This document shows positions 1 through 12,884 of a stretch of 64,000 nucleotides of DNA, one piece after another (within the stretch, counting starts at the first letter, position 1; the number at the start of each line of letters is the position of its first letter). The notes under the pieces were generated by a model. That model was given only the letters and a program-made list of their open reading frames with translations. It was not told the origin of the DNA and ran no database searches. The DNA is from Rhizophagus irregularis (Eukaryota > Glomeromycota > Glomeromycetes > Glomerales > Glomeraceae): contig NC_089440.1 of the NCBI RefSeq assembly GCF_026210795.1, forward strand, positions 2,480,001 to 2,544,000, given 5' to 3'. Made by a program: the position numbers and the translations under genes.

Positions 1-3000
1 GTTATTTATTTGGATCCTTTACTCACTGTTTTGAATCAAGAAGCACGAGATCCTTTTATTTTAAAATCTTCAGCTCTTTTAAATTATTCTCCACTTGAAT
101 TTGAACAACATTCTTTACCAATTTCACATTTAACGTTTATGGATGATTCTACACTTATTGCTTCTTCAAAATCTGGAATAGAAGACCGTCTTTCTATTAC
201 TGCTGAATTTTATACTTTAAATAATGTTCAAGCTAATTCAGCTAAATATGTTCTTCTTTCATCTTCTTCCCCTTCTTCAAAGATTATCTTTGATCTTACA
301 CCTTCCTTTTTAGTCTCTGATTTGTCTCTTTCTCTTTCCTCTTTATCTTTGCATGCTTCCTTTCGCTTTTTAGGCGTTTGGTTTTCTTTATCCGCTTCTT
401 CTGATTTTATTCTCAAACAAGCGCGCTCCATGGTTAAAGATATGGCAGCTCTCCTGGGACCGAAGAAATTATTAGCACAACATGTGGCCTATCTCTACAA
501 TGTTGTCCTTCTTCCGCGATTGGAATTTCGTCTTCAAACTACCCTTTTCTCTGAAAGTACTATTCAATCAATTGTCAAGCCTCTGTTTTCAGTACTCCGA
601 AGAAAAGCTGGTCTTGCTACGACTACTCCGTTGCCCCTGTTATTTCTCAAACTTCCCTTTTCGATTCAAAATGCTTTTTATCGCTTTCTTTCTTCCCATA
701 TTGCATCTTGGCAAAAAATCTTCACCCATCCTGATTTCACAGATTTTGCCCTTTATGCTATCTCCTATCTTCAAGGATATCTGGGTGCTGAAAGTTGCCC
801 GACTACTATTAATTTAGAACCATGGTCACAGATCGTTTCTTTGCGAACACACACTTTGTTTAATTCGTTATTGTTTTCCTCGCGTTTGAACATCACGTGG
901 TCTCTTTCTTTCCGGCCTCCGAGGCATGATCTACAACCTGCTTTGCCACTCCGATCTATTCTACCTCATTCCATTTTTCAATTGAGTTGGAGACTTTGGA
1001 AAAACTTGAATATATTTGTGCTTGCTCAGTTGGTTTCTCCTTGTGGACGTTATCTTATGAATTGGCCTGACCTTCGTTATCTTGGCATCGTTGGTCGTAA
1101 AGGACGGATCCCTAATTGGTTTACTTTTATCAATAATAATTTTCTCTCTTCTTCTTCTTCTACTTTACTTTTATCTTCATATTTTATTAATTCTTCTTTT
1201 ACTTTAGCTTCTCCTTGTTTATTAGATCATACTGTTAAAGATTATTCTTTTTATCCTCAATGGGCTATTACTCTTGACTCTGCTACTCAAACTTTATCTG
1301 TTGGTCGTGTGTGTATCACTTATAAGAAACAAAACTCGGCTATTATGTCTCATTGGCTTCCTGTATCTACCTCGGCTGATGAACGATCCTATGACCCTTG
1401 TCCCGGTTGTGCTCTTAACATTCCCGCCTTATCCATGAAATCTGCCATCAGACAACGCTGTAATAGCGAGAAATGCTTTTTTAATGTTACCCTATCGGAT
1501 ACTGTGGGCTATCCTACCAGAAATGCCAAAGTTTTCGCGGCTTATCTTCCCATTACTCTATCTACTTCATGGAGTTATGCAACCTCCTTGGCTCTTGTTC
1601 ATTTTTCGATCGCGTCTCCCGCTCTTCCTCCTCTTTTTAAGGATAGTATCGATAGATTTGAAGACACTATTTTACCACTTTCGGTGCAATCTTTGTACAC
1701 AGATGGTTCGTTCCATCCTGCTAATGATTCTTCGCCTTCTTCCATGACTTCTGCTTGGATCGCTCTTGATGATGATGGACTTGTTCTGGAATCTTCCATG
1801 CATCTCCCTTCTTACTTTCCTTCCGCTTTGCGTTCTGAAATTTCTGCTGTCCTGTTAGGACTGAATGCCCTTTTTCGTGATTCGTCAATCTCTGTTCATA
1901 CTGATTGTAGTCAGTTAATTTCACTATGGACACGGTTTGTTGATGCTCCTTTCTCACCGAAGTTGCTCCGAGAACCTAATCATCTTCTTTGGCTTTCTAT
2001 TCGACAACTTATCATGGACCGTAATCTTAATGTCGAATTGATTAAAGTCCCTGCTCATGGCGATGATATTTACAATATACAAGCGGATTCTTTGGCAAAA
2101 GACGCTCATTCGTCTTCACAACCCACTACTCTACTTTCGACATTTTGTTATGCTCCATGCTTGTTGACCTTTAACTCCCTGCCTATTGACGTGAATATTC
2201 GACATTTTCTCCGCTCTATTGCAGATGCTCGTGCTCTTTTATCTTTTTGTTCACTAGCGCGTTTTACTGCTCTTGGTTCTCCTTCACTTTTTGATTGGGC
2301 TGGTATATATTTTTGCCTTTCACAAATTAAAGGTTTTGCTTCACATAGGAATGGTCGTCCTGAATTTTGGATCTTCCGCATTAAACTTCTCTTGGATATG
2401 TTGCCTACCTTAACTACTCTTCAACAACGCAAACCTTACTTATATTCTCCTGACTGGCTCTGTCCGCAGTGTAATTCTGCTCCTGAAGATTTGAATCATC
2501 TTTGGACTTGTCCTTATATTTTACCAGATTTAAATCCCTGTTTAACACACCGGTCTGAAGTCATTAAATTTAGAGATTCTTGTTTATCTTCTTTCTTATC
2601 CTTGAAATCTTTGGATAATTCCTTTCATACTGAGTTCTTTGCTTTGGATTGCTGGAACTATGAAGCTCCTTCTTCATCCTGTCTTTGGCTTACTCGAGGA
2701 TTGTTGCCTGCGCATTTAACGGCATTTTTGAATCACTACTTTCCTCTCTCTGTTATATACAAGATTATTTCTCCCCTTCTTAATGACTTCCAAGTCGAAT
2801 TATATGGTGAAATTTGGCTGTGTCGGAATGTTCTTTTCCATGCTTGGGAGGAGTCGCAGGGTATCTCGGCTGCTTCCAAATTACGTGGCCCATCTACAAA
2901 TTCCTTCCCTAATACTACTTCTCCACAACAACACAACTCTTCTTTGGCGTCAGTTTCTCAGGATTCCTGGATTTCTTGGATATCCTCTTCTATAATTCGG

Positions 3001-3075
3001 GGTGGATCTTGGATCTCGCACTTGGATTTTCTGCGCCGCTTAACAGTTCAACCTCTTAGGATCTCTTTCTGGTAA
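1..3075 (+). CDS. LINE ORF2 polyprotein, 5' end cut by window edge
   Basis: The reading frame is open from base 1 to a TAA at 3073-3075, about 1,024 residues without a stop. It starts inside the reverse transcriptase: the first residues (VIYLDPLLT) match the segment after RT motif B in the other LINEs of this window. RT motif C, FMDDST, follows near bases 137-154. An RNase H domain starts near base 1695 with YTDGS, followed by an acidic SEISAV, HTDCSQL, and a late QADSLAKDA aspartate, so the D-E-D-D set is present. A C-terminal finger CPQC-x10-H-x3-C lies near 2460-2510. The endonuclease and the front of the RT lie left of the window. The architecture is that of an APE-type LINE with RNase H, as in the Tad1 or I clades. 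The protein is clearly diverged from copies A, B and C. The long intact frame suggests a young or recently active copy. Confidence 0.9.
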   Translation, partial: VIYLDPLLTVLNQEARDPFILKSSALLNYSPLEFEQHSLPISHLTFMDDSTLIASSKSGIEDRLSITAEFYTLNNVQANSAKYVLLSSSSPSSKIIFDLTPSFLVSDLSLSLSSLSLHASFRFLGVWFSLSASSDFILKQARSMVKDMAALLGPKKLLAQHVAYLYNVVLLPRLEFRLQTTLFSESTIQSIVKPLFSVLRRKAGLATTTPLPLLFLKLPFSIQNAFYRFLSSHIASWQKIFTHPDFTDFALYAISYLQGYLGAESCPTTINLEPWSQIVSLRTHTLFNSLLFSSRLNITWSLSFRPPRHDLQPALPLRSILPHSIFQLSWRLWKNLNIFVLAQLVSPCGRYLMNWPDLRYLGIVGRKGRIPNWFTFINNNFLSSSSSTLLLSSYFINSSFTLASPCLLDHTVKDYSFYPQWAITLDSATQTLSVGRVCITYKKQNSAIMSHWLPVSTSADERSYDPCPGCALNIPALSMKSAIRQRCNSEKCFFNVTLSDTVGYPTRNAKVFAAYLPITLSTSWSYATSLALVHFSIASPALPPLFKDSIDRFEDTILPLSVQSLYTDGSFHPANDSSPSSMTSAWIALDDDGLVLESSMHLPSYFPSALRSEISAVLLGLNALFRDSSISVHTDCSQLISLWTRFVDAPFSPKLLREPNHLLWLSIRQLIMDRNLNVELIKVPAHGDDIYNIQADSLAKDAHSSSQPTTLLSTFCYAPCLLTFNSLPIDVNIRHFLRSIADARALLSFCSLARFTALGSPSLFDWAGIYFCLSQIKGFASHRNGRPEFWIFRIKLLLDMLPTLTTLQQRKPYLYSPDWLCPQCNSAPEDLNHLWTCPYILPDLNPCLTHRSEVIKFRDSCLSSFLSLKSLDNSFHTEFFALDCWNYEAPSSSCLWLTRGLLPAHLTAFLNHYFPLSVIYKIISPLLNDFQVELYGEIWLCRNVLFHAWEESQGISAASKLRGPSTNSFPNTTSPQQHNSSLASVSQDSWISWISSSIIRGGSWISHLDFLRRLTVQPLRISFW

Positions 3076-3320
3076 CGGACTGGATTTTTGGATGTTGGAT
3101 AGTTGACTCACACTGGCCTTCGGGTAAAGTTGGGGTATACGATTCTGTAATAGTTCAGTTTTTCTTTGCTTTAATTTTATTTTAGTTTAGATTTCTTTAC
3201 TTGTATGAGTCGTGAAGCTACTCTTTTTATTTTTTATTAGTTTATTTTCTTATTTTTGTAATATTGTTCGATCACTTTTCGAAATTCAAAGTATAAATAA
3301 AAGATAAAGTCATAAGACTG
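3076..3320 (+). other. 3' untranslated tail of the first LINE
   Basis: After the ORF2 stop comes a T-rich, non-coding tail that ends around AATAAAAGATAAAG (about 3295-3309). A similar AATAAAGATAAAGG closes the 3' tails of copies A to C, so this is probably the 3' end of the element and its polyadenylation signal. The exact end and any target-site duplication cannot be fixed because the 5' end is outside the window. Confidence 0.5.
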
Positions 3321-5161
3321 TTTGCATAGTAAAAGAATAAACCTACCACTATTCGATTCGTTTCAATGAGACGAATCTAACAAGTTATGGTATATCTTTA
3401 TACAATTATTAGATGTCAAGTTATTTAATATATTTTTTATATAATTGTGATTATAAACGGTTCTTTTTAATATAAAATTTTTGAGGATAAGTGTGATAGA
3501 TTTTAATAATAAAGTGTTTTGAACATTCAACTAGTGTGACTATATAGTAAAATGTGACTATAATAGAAGTAACTATTTATTTAAATATATTTGAATTTTA
3601 TTTTATATTTAAAATATATTAAAAATATACTGAAATGGAAAATAAATATAAATTAAATGTAATTTAGATATATATTAATTATAATTTAAGTTAACTTTTA
3701 GTATATTTTAATATAAAATAAGTATATTTAAAATTTTACAGTTAAAAAAAAAAATCAGATAAAAAAATTAAAAGAAATATTCAAAATGTAGTTAAAATAT
3801 TTATTTGTGATGAACTTGCTTTAAAAATTATAAAAAAAAAGGATATAGGTGAAATAATAAGTATAATGTACTCATTCAATAAAATTATATTAAAAGAAAA
3901 CAAGAGTTAAATATGATTTATTATAATAAATAAAGAAAAGATAATTATATTGCATTTAATAAATATAGAAATTGAAGCATAGCGGGCTTTCTTATTTATC
4001 ACATTAATTTGCCGATCATTTTCCGATTTTATCACATGATATAAAATGCCGTTACAAGACATTGCATAAAATTCTACATATTAATATGACCTCAAATATT
4101 GCAAATAAATTTATTGCACTCTAAATTTTAATCATACAAAGTTTTATTCAAATTGAATTATTATTGACCGATTTTTGCAAGTAGTAACTTTTGATTTAAT
4201 GCATTTTACATAATTTTTTAATATAAATGACTGGCAGATTCAAAAACTCACATAATAATTGTACTTTAAATCTTGCAAACTAATAAATATTAATAAAATA
4301 TATTTGCAAAAAAAATTTTATTAGAATCTGAAATAAATTCAAGAATTTTAATATGTACCTTTCATATAAATTAAAAATCCATTATAATTCCTGTTGCAAA
4401 ATCATAGATAACTTAACATATATGCATGCTAGAAAAATGAATTTATATTTATTTGAAAGGAGAGAATGAGATCTATCCAAAAAGTTAAAAATCGCATTGA
4501 TTGAATTATTGGTTCCTTAATAAATACGCTCAACACATTTACTATCAATTTGACATAAACTCTTGCATTTGAATGTAAATATCTCCTTATCTAATAATTC
4601 AATTTGCATGATTTTTGATTCCAAAATTAGAGCCCATTTACACCTTTCAAAGGAATATAAAATTATTCATTTAGCATATGTATATGTTGATAAATTAACA
4701 ATAATGTCATTACAATCAAAACCTGACACAAAATTTAAATTATATTTCTTACCAATAATTGTAGCCATAAAACTCCTTTCACTTTATTTAAAGGATGTTG
4801 TTTAAGCTTTTAATAGAATATACTGATGAAATTCATAAGTCAACTTCTAAAAAGAGAAAGAAATAATTAGTTTATTAATAAAGGAAAAAAAAATTCTAAA
4901 AATCCTATCTGATCCTTTAAATGGTAAGGAGTTCTATCAATAAAGAATTTTTTTGACACTAAACTTATTTAAAACTTTATAACTTACACTTAAGAAGAAC
5001 CTGGAGTGTCAAAATATATCTTTAATTCCAACTATTTTTTGTCAAAAATTCTTTGTAAAGCCAAATAATATAAACGTACTATACTTATTTTCATTTTATA
5101 AGAAGGTTTCAAGTGTTTATAACTTCTGGATTTCACCTCCAATAGCCAGATTCCTTTATAA
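3321..5161. other. AT-rich spacer, no gene seen
   Basis: Very A/T-rich sequence with frequent stops in all frames. The only open frame of note (80 codons near 4563) has no recognisable motif and reads like chance. I see no RNA gene and no clear repeat structure. Confidence 0.6.
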
Positions 5162-5163
5162 TA

Positions 5164-5565
5164 CAGTCAACTCTTTTTATAACGAATTTTAATATAACAA
5201 ATTTTACAATATAACGGATTTTCAGTGTGGTATAGATTTTAACATATAAAAAAAATCTCATTATATCGAATTTTACCAATTAAATGCCGTATACCGTTTA
5301 ACAAAGTAAATTTTATAAACCGTATATGAAAAACGCCCCTTTTAATAACAAATTTTCTTTTTATAACGAATTTTTTTCAATATAACGAAGATATTTTGTG
5401 TAACTTGCATTTTTGCATTATAAAATACAATTATTATACAACAATATACCACAATATACCATAATTTCCAAATTGTACCAGATTTCCCCATCATATTAAC
5501 AAATATTCCTATAATGAAGGCCTGATCAGCCTGGATGCCCACTTTGTTATATTAAGAGTTGACTG
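5164..5565. mobile_element. pogo-like MITE, about 402 bp
   Basis: The element starts CAGTCAACTCTTTTTATAAC and ends with the inverted match ...TTATATTAAGAGTTGACTG. A TA dinucleotide flanks each end (5162-5163 and 5566-5567). CAGTC-type ends with TA duplications are typical of pogo/Tc1-mariner elements. Short TATAACGAA-like blocks recur inside. It has no transposase frame, so it would depend on an enzyme from elsewhere. Confidence 0.75.
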
Positions 5566-5567
5566 TA

Positions 5568-6540
5568 CATTTAAACAAGACCTGAAAAATAAATTTTTTT
5601 TATCGTCCTTTGCTATTAAATTTTTTGTAGCACAATTAAAATAAATTACTATTATAACTATCACATGTGCGATACATATGATATCTAGCTAATAAAATAT
5701 ATATCTATATACAAATAATTATGTCAGTATTACGTCATTTAAAAATTACTAGAAAATGTGAATTTTAGTTATTTATTATGGTGCTGTAACAGATAATTTA
5801 TTAAATAAAAAACTAAAAACAATACATATGCCGATCATCATGTGATTATTCAAAAATCAGAAAGTCTGCTATGTTAGAAATTGAGTAAATTTGTTATAGT
5901 AAGTAAAAAAAAAACTTTTGATAAAATAATTAGTTACAAAACTTACTAATACTAAAAGAAAACTGAAATTTCTAAAGAAAGTAAATGATACATTGCAGAA
6001 ATTTAAAATAATAATAAAAGTTCATATTGGAATATTCATGAAGTTATGAAGTAAGTTAAAATAGTTTAAATCAGCCAAAATTCAGCTAGTTAATTTTAGA
6101 TTAAATTGTAATCTAATGCTAAATGAACTTTAACCAATTTTTTAGCTGCAGTTTATTATTACTTACTTAAAGTTTAGCTTAAAATTTTGATTAAAATTTA
6201 GTTAGTATTCAAAATAATTTTCAATTAAATTTAGACGTAAATTATTAGTTAAAATAATGCATTTCATTCAAATTTTAAATTGCTGAATATTGAAGGAATT
6301 TTTTTTAATTTTAACCAATTTATATTTTATTACTTTTAAATTTAATTTAATTAAATTATTATATATAATATATATATATCTATTAGGACCCTAGAAAATA
6401 CATAAATAAGTAAAGACTAGCCAAAAAAATTTTACTATAAACTTTAAGCATTTCTTCAGGGCCAGAATTATAATAATACTAGTTAGTTACTAAATTAAGA
6501 AATTAAATTTCTGGCCGGTATTATTTAAAAAGAAAAGATC
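5568..6540. other. AT-rich spacer
   Basis: A/T-run sequence without open frames or clear repeats. A TAGGACCCTAGAAAA stretch near 6385 resembles the tip of the inverted-repeat element at 31111-31662 and may be a remnant of that family. Confidence 0.5.
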
Positions 6541-6542
6541 TA

Positions 6543-6935
6543 CAGTCGACTCTGGTTATAACAAACTCGTTTGTACCGAAACCTTATTATACTGAATCAT
6601 AATTTTCAGAACTGATTTTTTATAAATAATTTCACTGGATATAACGAACTTTTATAATAAAACACTATATAATGCATCTGAATCAAACTTAACCAGCCCC
6701 TATATATAATAACTTTAAACTTTCTATAACGAACGGTCATGTAACTATATAGTAGTCCAGGCCAATTTTATAGTGCTGGCTAGAATTACTAGTAATTTTT
6801 TCAAAAATTTATGTTAAAAGAAATTATAATTTTAGCCAGCATTACAAATTTGGCCTAAATTACCTATAAAGAAAACTAGTTCGGTATATTATATAATGAA
6901 TTTACTATATACCGAACTAAATCTCCTGGAACAGA
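6543..6935. mobile_element. left part of a pogo-like MITE split by the LINE nest
   Basis: It begins CAGTCGACTCTGGTTATAAC after a TA at 6541-6542. Its partner end is found 19 kb away at 25977-26005 (...TTATATCCAGAGTTGACTG followed by TA). The two pieces together would make one MITE of roughly 420 bp, close in size to the one at 5164-5565. The left piece contains GGCC(A/T)AATT motifs also seen in other MITEs here. The LINE nest therefore inserted into this MITE. Confidence 0.75.
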
Positions 6936-7207
6936 CACTGGTCAAAAACCAGGCAAACATGGCATAGTAGCCTTTATCTTTATTAAATTTATTCGAACTT
7001 TACAATTTACAAAAATAAAAAGAAAAATATAAAAATAAAACTAACTAAAAACAAAGCTATATAGTCTCCTAAGAAAAAATAAAGTAAAAAAATTAATCTA
7101 AAAAAAGAAAAATCGCATTACACTAAATTTCCCCAGATCTTCCCCCTTGATATATTTCAAACAAAGTAGAAGCAACTATGCTAACAAAATAACGAATAGC
7201 GCGCCCA

Positions 7208-10200
7208 CTATAAAAATCGACACTCCATCCTGCAAAAGCTATTATTAAGTAGCACCGTTAGACGACCCATAAAACCCGAAAAGTGATTAAACCAAGGCAA
7301 ACCATATTTCATCGAGTTCTTCAACCAATCGGTTCCAGAGTCACGTGAATCGTGTAGGGTCGGAGGTGGTAAAGATGAGTAAGGTATGTACGTTGACAAA
7401 GGCAAATTAGAAGGCATCGGAGTAGTTTTCATCTTGTAGGTAATATTCATCGCGTTTTCCCATCTACTTTTATCATAAGAACGCGGATTCCAAATTCGTC
7501 GTCTGAATTTTTGAACAAAATTATTGTGAATAGCAGCGATAACCTTAATCGCAGAGTTCCTTGGGATGGATAAATCGACAAATAAGTCAATAAAGAGTTT
7601 AGGCAAACAACCACGGACGAAGGGCATAGGAGGACCAATTAGTAGAAGAAAAGGACCAGCATGAAAGAGAGGTAAGTTTAGCGATAAGTGGAGTAGGGTC
7701 AATATCAGCCATGTTTCCAGCTTCCAGAAGTTTAGAAAGCAAATGATTTTGATAAGATTGAAGAATCTGTTGCATAGGTAGATGACGATTTTTGCACATA
7801 AAAAGGTGCATCAGGTCTTCCATGCGGTCGATACAAGAACGGCAAGTTAATTCGTCCATGTATAAATCTGGTCGAGTCCGTTTCAGCTTTTCCAAAGTAG
7901 GCAAATCATCCAAGAAAAGTTTGAATTTAAAGGTTAAGTGTCTTGATGCGTGGTCAGGAGTAAAAGATGCATCATGAGAGGGCTTGAAATTTAAAGTAAA
8001 CCAAGTAAGTTCCCAGTCAATAATATAATCTATATTAGATGTCAATAAAGAAGTAAAGTGAAAACGCGTTAAATTTAACAAATCACACATTAACTGCGTT
8101 TGGTAATATAGTTTGAGAAGGTGTCGCGGATTAGATTCACAAACAACATCGTTATCATAGACTAAGACAAAATCATGAGCAGAGGCCAGGTCCATTCCAG
8201 AGATCAGAATACTAGATGACGCGGTATGAGCAGTATTGGCCAAGGAATCAGCAAAATCGTTTAAATAATTGCCAGAGTGAGCTTTAACTTTAACAGGAAA
8301 AACTGTCAGATTTTTGGAAAGGATGGTTCGCTCAATAATCGCCCAAAGCTCAAAATTTGTAGTTTTGTAGTACAGACGACTGTTTGAGTAGACAAAAGAA
8401 GAACAACTTCGAAGGTCATCAATGGCAGTTTGCGAGTCAGTATAAATAGTAACTTCTGAGTCGCGTGGAGAAATAGTTAAAACTGCATATATAGCAGCAG
8501 CCTCAGCTCGAGAAGAAGAGGGATTATCTCGTATAAGGCCGTGAGCATAAGTGGCGATGGAGTTGGGAAAACCTGCATCAGGGACTATTTGCATTCAAGA
8601 CCAGCCCATAGAGACATTGGGAGTGCCTAAATTAATAAGAGACCCATCAGTGAAAAGGTATAGCGCGAATCCGAGGAAACGACCAACGGGGAATTTGCAA
8701 AGACAGCAGCAGCCGAGGATTCAATTGTGACAGGAGTATTAGAGACTATAGCGGTATTTGCAGAAGAAGAATCGGAATCAAAATCCAATCTACTATAATA
8801 AAGACGGACACCATCTTCTATATCAGCCCAGGTAAAAGGTGAAGCCACTTCAGAAGTAGTACGTCTAATTCTTTCATTGGTAGTGGGCAAAATAAGCGAA
8901 TGTTGTAGAGAGACCGTAGGCGTACAAAGGGTTAAATCAGCATTCCGTTTTTTAGAAGGAGGCAAAGGAGTATGAGCAGCGCAACCAGGGCAAGGAGAGA
9001 GTCTAATAAGATCACTAGGCGAAGATTCACAATCAGGAGAAATCCAGTGAACAATAGAACAAGTACCACGACTTGTTTGGACCAAGAGTTGTTTGCCAAA
9101 GATGGGAGAACCATAATCGTCCAACGTGACAATCCAATTTTTTGTAGTAGGAGGAGAGGATGAACAGGGAGCCAATTCATAAGATGAAGAGACAATCTTG
9201 GGCGTAATAATGAAATGATCCAGCAGACGATTGTTGGAGTCAGAAATAGTGGTAACTTGTTGAATATCTTTGTACCAATAAGGGATACGGCCAGGGCCAC
9301 GTCGTCCAACCAAATTGTCATAATAAGCCTTCCAAGAAATTAAATGAGTTCCTTGAGGAGTAACAAGCTGAGATAAATAAAACAGTTGTCGTTTCCGCAA
9401 AATGGGGAAATAAGCTTTAAAGGCTTTAGGCGTCATGCATTCGAATAAAGGAACACATCCATCTGGTAGAGATAAATTCGGAAGCTTCGAAAGTTGAGTA
9501 TGAAGCAAACGAAAGGGAGTAGAAGTTAGAAGAGCAATAGTGCATGCGATATAATCTTTCTTAAAAGAAAATAAAGAAGACCATATAGACCAGTCCTTAA
9601 TTAATAAAGGAGAAATAGGAATCAAAAAATTATATTGAATTAAACACAATCTGTAAATAAAAAGAGATTGAATAAAAGAAGAAGAAGAATTAGCCATTAA
9701 AAATAAATTAGTAATATGACATTGTCGTTGATGAGCGAACAAATTAATCAAGCCCAAAGCTTGGGACAAAAATAGAATGGGGTTGGGTAAAGAACGAGAA
9801 AAGTTCGCTTTGTGCTTTACAACAGATCGTATACTTCTCGTTATTAGGTGGCATTCAGATTCAGACAAGTGGGTAACTTGCATCCGATATTCAAGTTTTG
9901 GTACAAGAACAGCATTATATAAATACACGACTTGTTTAGAAGAGAGCTTTGCGGGTCGGATGGTCGCAGCAAAGGAGCAGCATTCGCGGTTGAGTTGCTT
10001 CTTGATAAAATCACGGGAGCTCTTAATGTTAAACCAAACACCTAAAAAACGAAAAGAAGTTGTCATGGAAATTGGGGTAATAGTAATGGAAGGAACACTA
10101 TTTAAAGAGGATAAATCCAAATTAAAAGTGATAGGGGATAAAGTGGAATTCGGAGTCAAAGGCAACGAATTAGTGATTAACACATATTTGTTATGATTGG

Positions 10201-12834
10201 CAGAAGTGTTATTGATCTGATAAAATTCTTCAGTAATGGATAACATAAATTCCATGCCAGCTTTTGACGAGGAAATAAGAGTAGAGTCATCCATAAATAC
10301 TAAATTATTAATCTTCAAATCAAGAGAAGGACTTGAAGAATCAATTAAAGACGGTGTAGAAAGAACATAAGGGTCCATCATCTCATTCTTCAGAATAGTA
10401 AGTAAGGGATCAATATAAATGACCCATAAAAGAGGAGAAATAACTTCGCCTTGGTCAATACCAATGCGAACCCTATAGGCAGGCGTAGATCCATGAGCAG
10501 TGAAAACGCGATTAGTGCGTTTTATAAAAAGTGAAAGGATAAACTTAACAGCGAAGGCTGGAAGACGTATACGTTCTAAAGCGAAACGTAACATCGTTAG
10601 ATCAACTGAATCAAAAGCTTTAGAAATATCTTGGGAAAGAATCCAAAGTGGGTTTTTGTTGATATCAGCATCATGGATAATAGATTCTAAAGTAATAATA
10701 GGGTCGCGGCAAGAACCTCCAGGAAGACCAGCGAAGTTACCACCTTTAAGGACATCATGTGAAGCCATAATGGTAGAAAGGCGATTATAAAAAAGTTTGA
10801 CAAGAGATTTCCTAATCACTTCAAGTAGGGTAATAGGCCGAGTATTTTTTAATTGACACTTTCATTCGTGAGGTTTGGGGATGGGAAAAACCATTGCTTG
10901 TCGCCATAAGTCAGGAATATCAGCTTTGGAAAGGCATGCTTGAATTAAAATGAGGAGTAAAGCCGAGGTACGAGATCCGAGATGTTTGAGCATTTCATAG
11001 GTAATCATGGAAGGACCAGAGGCTTTACCGTTAGGAGTGGAAGAAACGGTGGATAACCATTCATCAAAGGTAGGGGGATTCATTAAAGAATCATAGATGG
11101 AGGAGGACACATCATCCATAGGTTGATAGGCAGAAGACCATCTATCAGGTAGTGTATCAATAGATACAGGAGGAGTGGACTTTATAGGTACAAAATTTTG
11201 GAAATAGTTAACAACAGCATCATCTATGTCCTTAGGATCAGTTAACAACTGAGGTTGAGTAGGATGGTCGATGAAGACACGGTCCAAAGTGATACGGCGA
11301 CAGGTGCGAGAAAGCGCTGAATCAATAAAGGAGGAAAGGTCAGTTTCAAAATTATTATTCCTATCGTCCAAGTGAGCACGGATGGAGGAGTCTTGGAATT
11401 CTTTTTCTTGAAGTAAATGAAATCCCCGTAAGGATTTTGAAATATGGGAGAAATCATCAAGAAGTGACTTGAAATTGTCTTGTCGACATGATGAAAGAGA
11501 AGAGGGCAAAGTAGGAATGAAAGTAAAGACTTTTTTGTATAATTGAAGAATGTTTTGAAGTCTATGCAAATGTATAGACCACTTATGTTCATGAGCAACA
11601 GAATAAGTTAAAGGATATTTGCGCAATAAACGTATCAAATGCATTAGACGATTTAAAAACCGATAATGTTGAGTTAAAATTTTGAGATCTTTAGGGACCT
11701 TAGGAGTGTAATTGTTGCCAACAATAGAAGAAGGTAAAGTAGCATTGGCAGCTTTGAGGATTCGTGATTGAAGATATTCGCACATTTGGTTGATATGCCA
11801 GGAGGAAAAGGTTGAAGGTGAAACATCACATAAAGCATCAGCTTTGTCAGCGAATTCCGTCCATTGAGTATCAGTTACAGAATCAAATTTGAAGACGCGA
11901 CGGGTTTGGCGCTTAAGTTGACGAGCGCGAGCCAATTTGGTAGAGGCAAAAAGTAAAGACATATCATAATATGTGATGACAGGGTTATGATCAGATGTGC
12001 AGATGTCTTGAGCATTAAAAATACAAGCAGTAAGAGCAAATCCTTTGAGAAGAGGGCAGGACCATACATAATCAACACGAGTAATGTGGTCATTGCGATG
12101 AAAGGTACCTAAAGAGTCGGAAAGATTAATAGGTGTAAAATCTTCATAACCATGAAAAAGGAGATGAAAAAGTAGTCGATGTATATGTTTTGAAGCAATT
12201 TGGGGTTGATTAAAATAAATAGGATAATATTTATCTAAATGCATATTAAAATCGCCACAAACAGCATGATAAAAACCAGCTTGTTTAGTAAGAATAAGTT
12301 GTTGAATAAGCAAATCAATAGTGTCAGTGCGCAAAATACTTTCAGCAGGGGGAGGGATATAAATAACAAATATACGCAATTTAACATTGCCTTTGAAATA
12401 TAAATCAACAGAAAGCAGTCGTGAAGAATGGGATTTAAAATCTTGTACATGTGAAACAAGAGAATTTTCTATAAGAAGGGAAACACCACCAGAAGAAAGA
12501 ATTTGTTTAGAAGTATCCAAATTCGAGGAAAACACAGTATAATTAGAAAGACGTTTGGATAAAAACTTCATTTGTTTAGGGTGGAGATGAGTATCAACGA
12601 TACCACCAAAGGAAATATGTTTTAAGGAGAAAAAAGAAGAAATTTCTTCTAATTTAGTCTGACCATACATTTTAAGGCCATTAACATTGAAGGAGGAAAT
12701 ATTAAATGAGTTGGGGATAGGAGAAGTGTTACTAGAAGAAGAAAATAAGGATTCATGTGATAAATTTCAGTAACATTATCAGGGTTGGGAGGGTTTCGTA
12801 CAAAGGTATCATAATTAAAATTATTGTCCGACAT
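7208..12834 (-). pseudogene. LINE copy A ORF2 (endonuclease-RT-RNase H), broken
   Basis: This is a broken ORF2 in the order AP endonuclease, reverse transcriptase, RNase H, CCHC finger. Visible motifs are FNVNGLKMYGQ-like endonuclease start, CGDFNMHL, DYVWSC and TSDHNPV; RT motifs SKAFDSVDL, IGIDQGEVISPLLW and FMDDSTL; RNase H YTDSQTAID and FADSLANTAH; and finger CRSC-x8-H-x3-C. The start ATG at 12832-12834 (MSDNNFNYD) matches copy C. Lesions seen: a one-base loss near 12768, a TGA in place of TGG at 10862-10864, a one-base loss near 8660, a TGA in place of TGG at 8595-8597, and a one-base gain near 7620. The enzyme would copy LINE RNA at a nicked chromosomal target, but this copy cannot make it whole. 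Confidence 0.9.
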
Positions 12835-12884
12835 TAAAACACGATGATAAAAACAGTCGGGGAGTTAAAATTTGAAGAAGAAAA

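Noticed and set aside
228-2936. Minus-strand and alternative frames over the first LINE
   Set aside because: They mirror the ORF2 frame, are short, Ser/Arg/Glu-rich by antisense composition, and lack motifs.
4563-4805. 80-codon plus frame in the left spacer
   Set aside because: No motif, AT-driven composition, no neighbouring signals.
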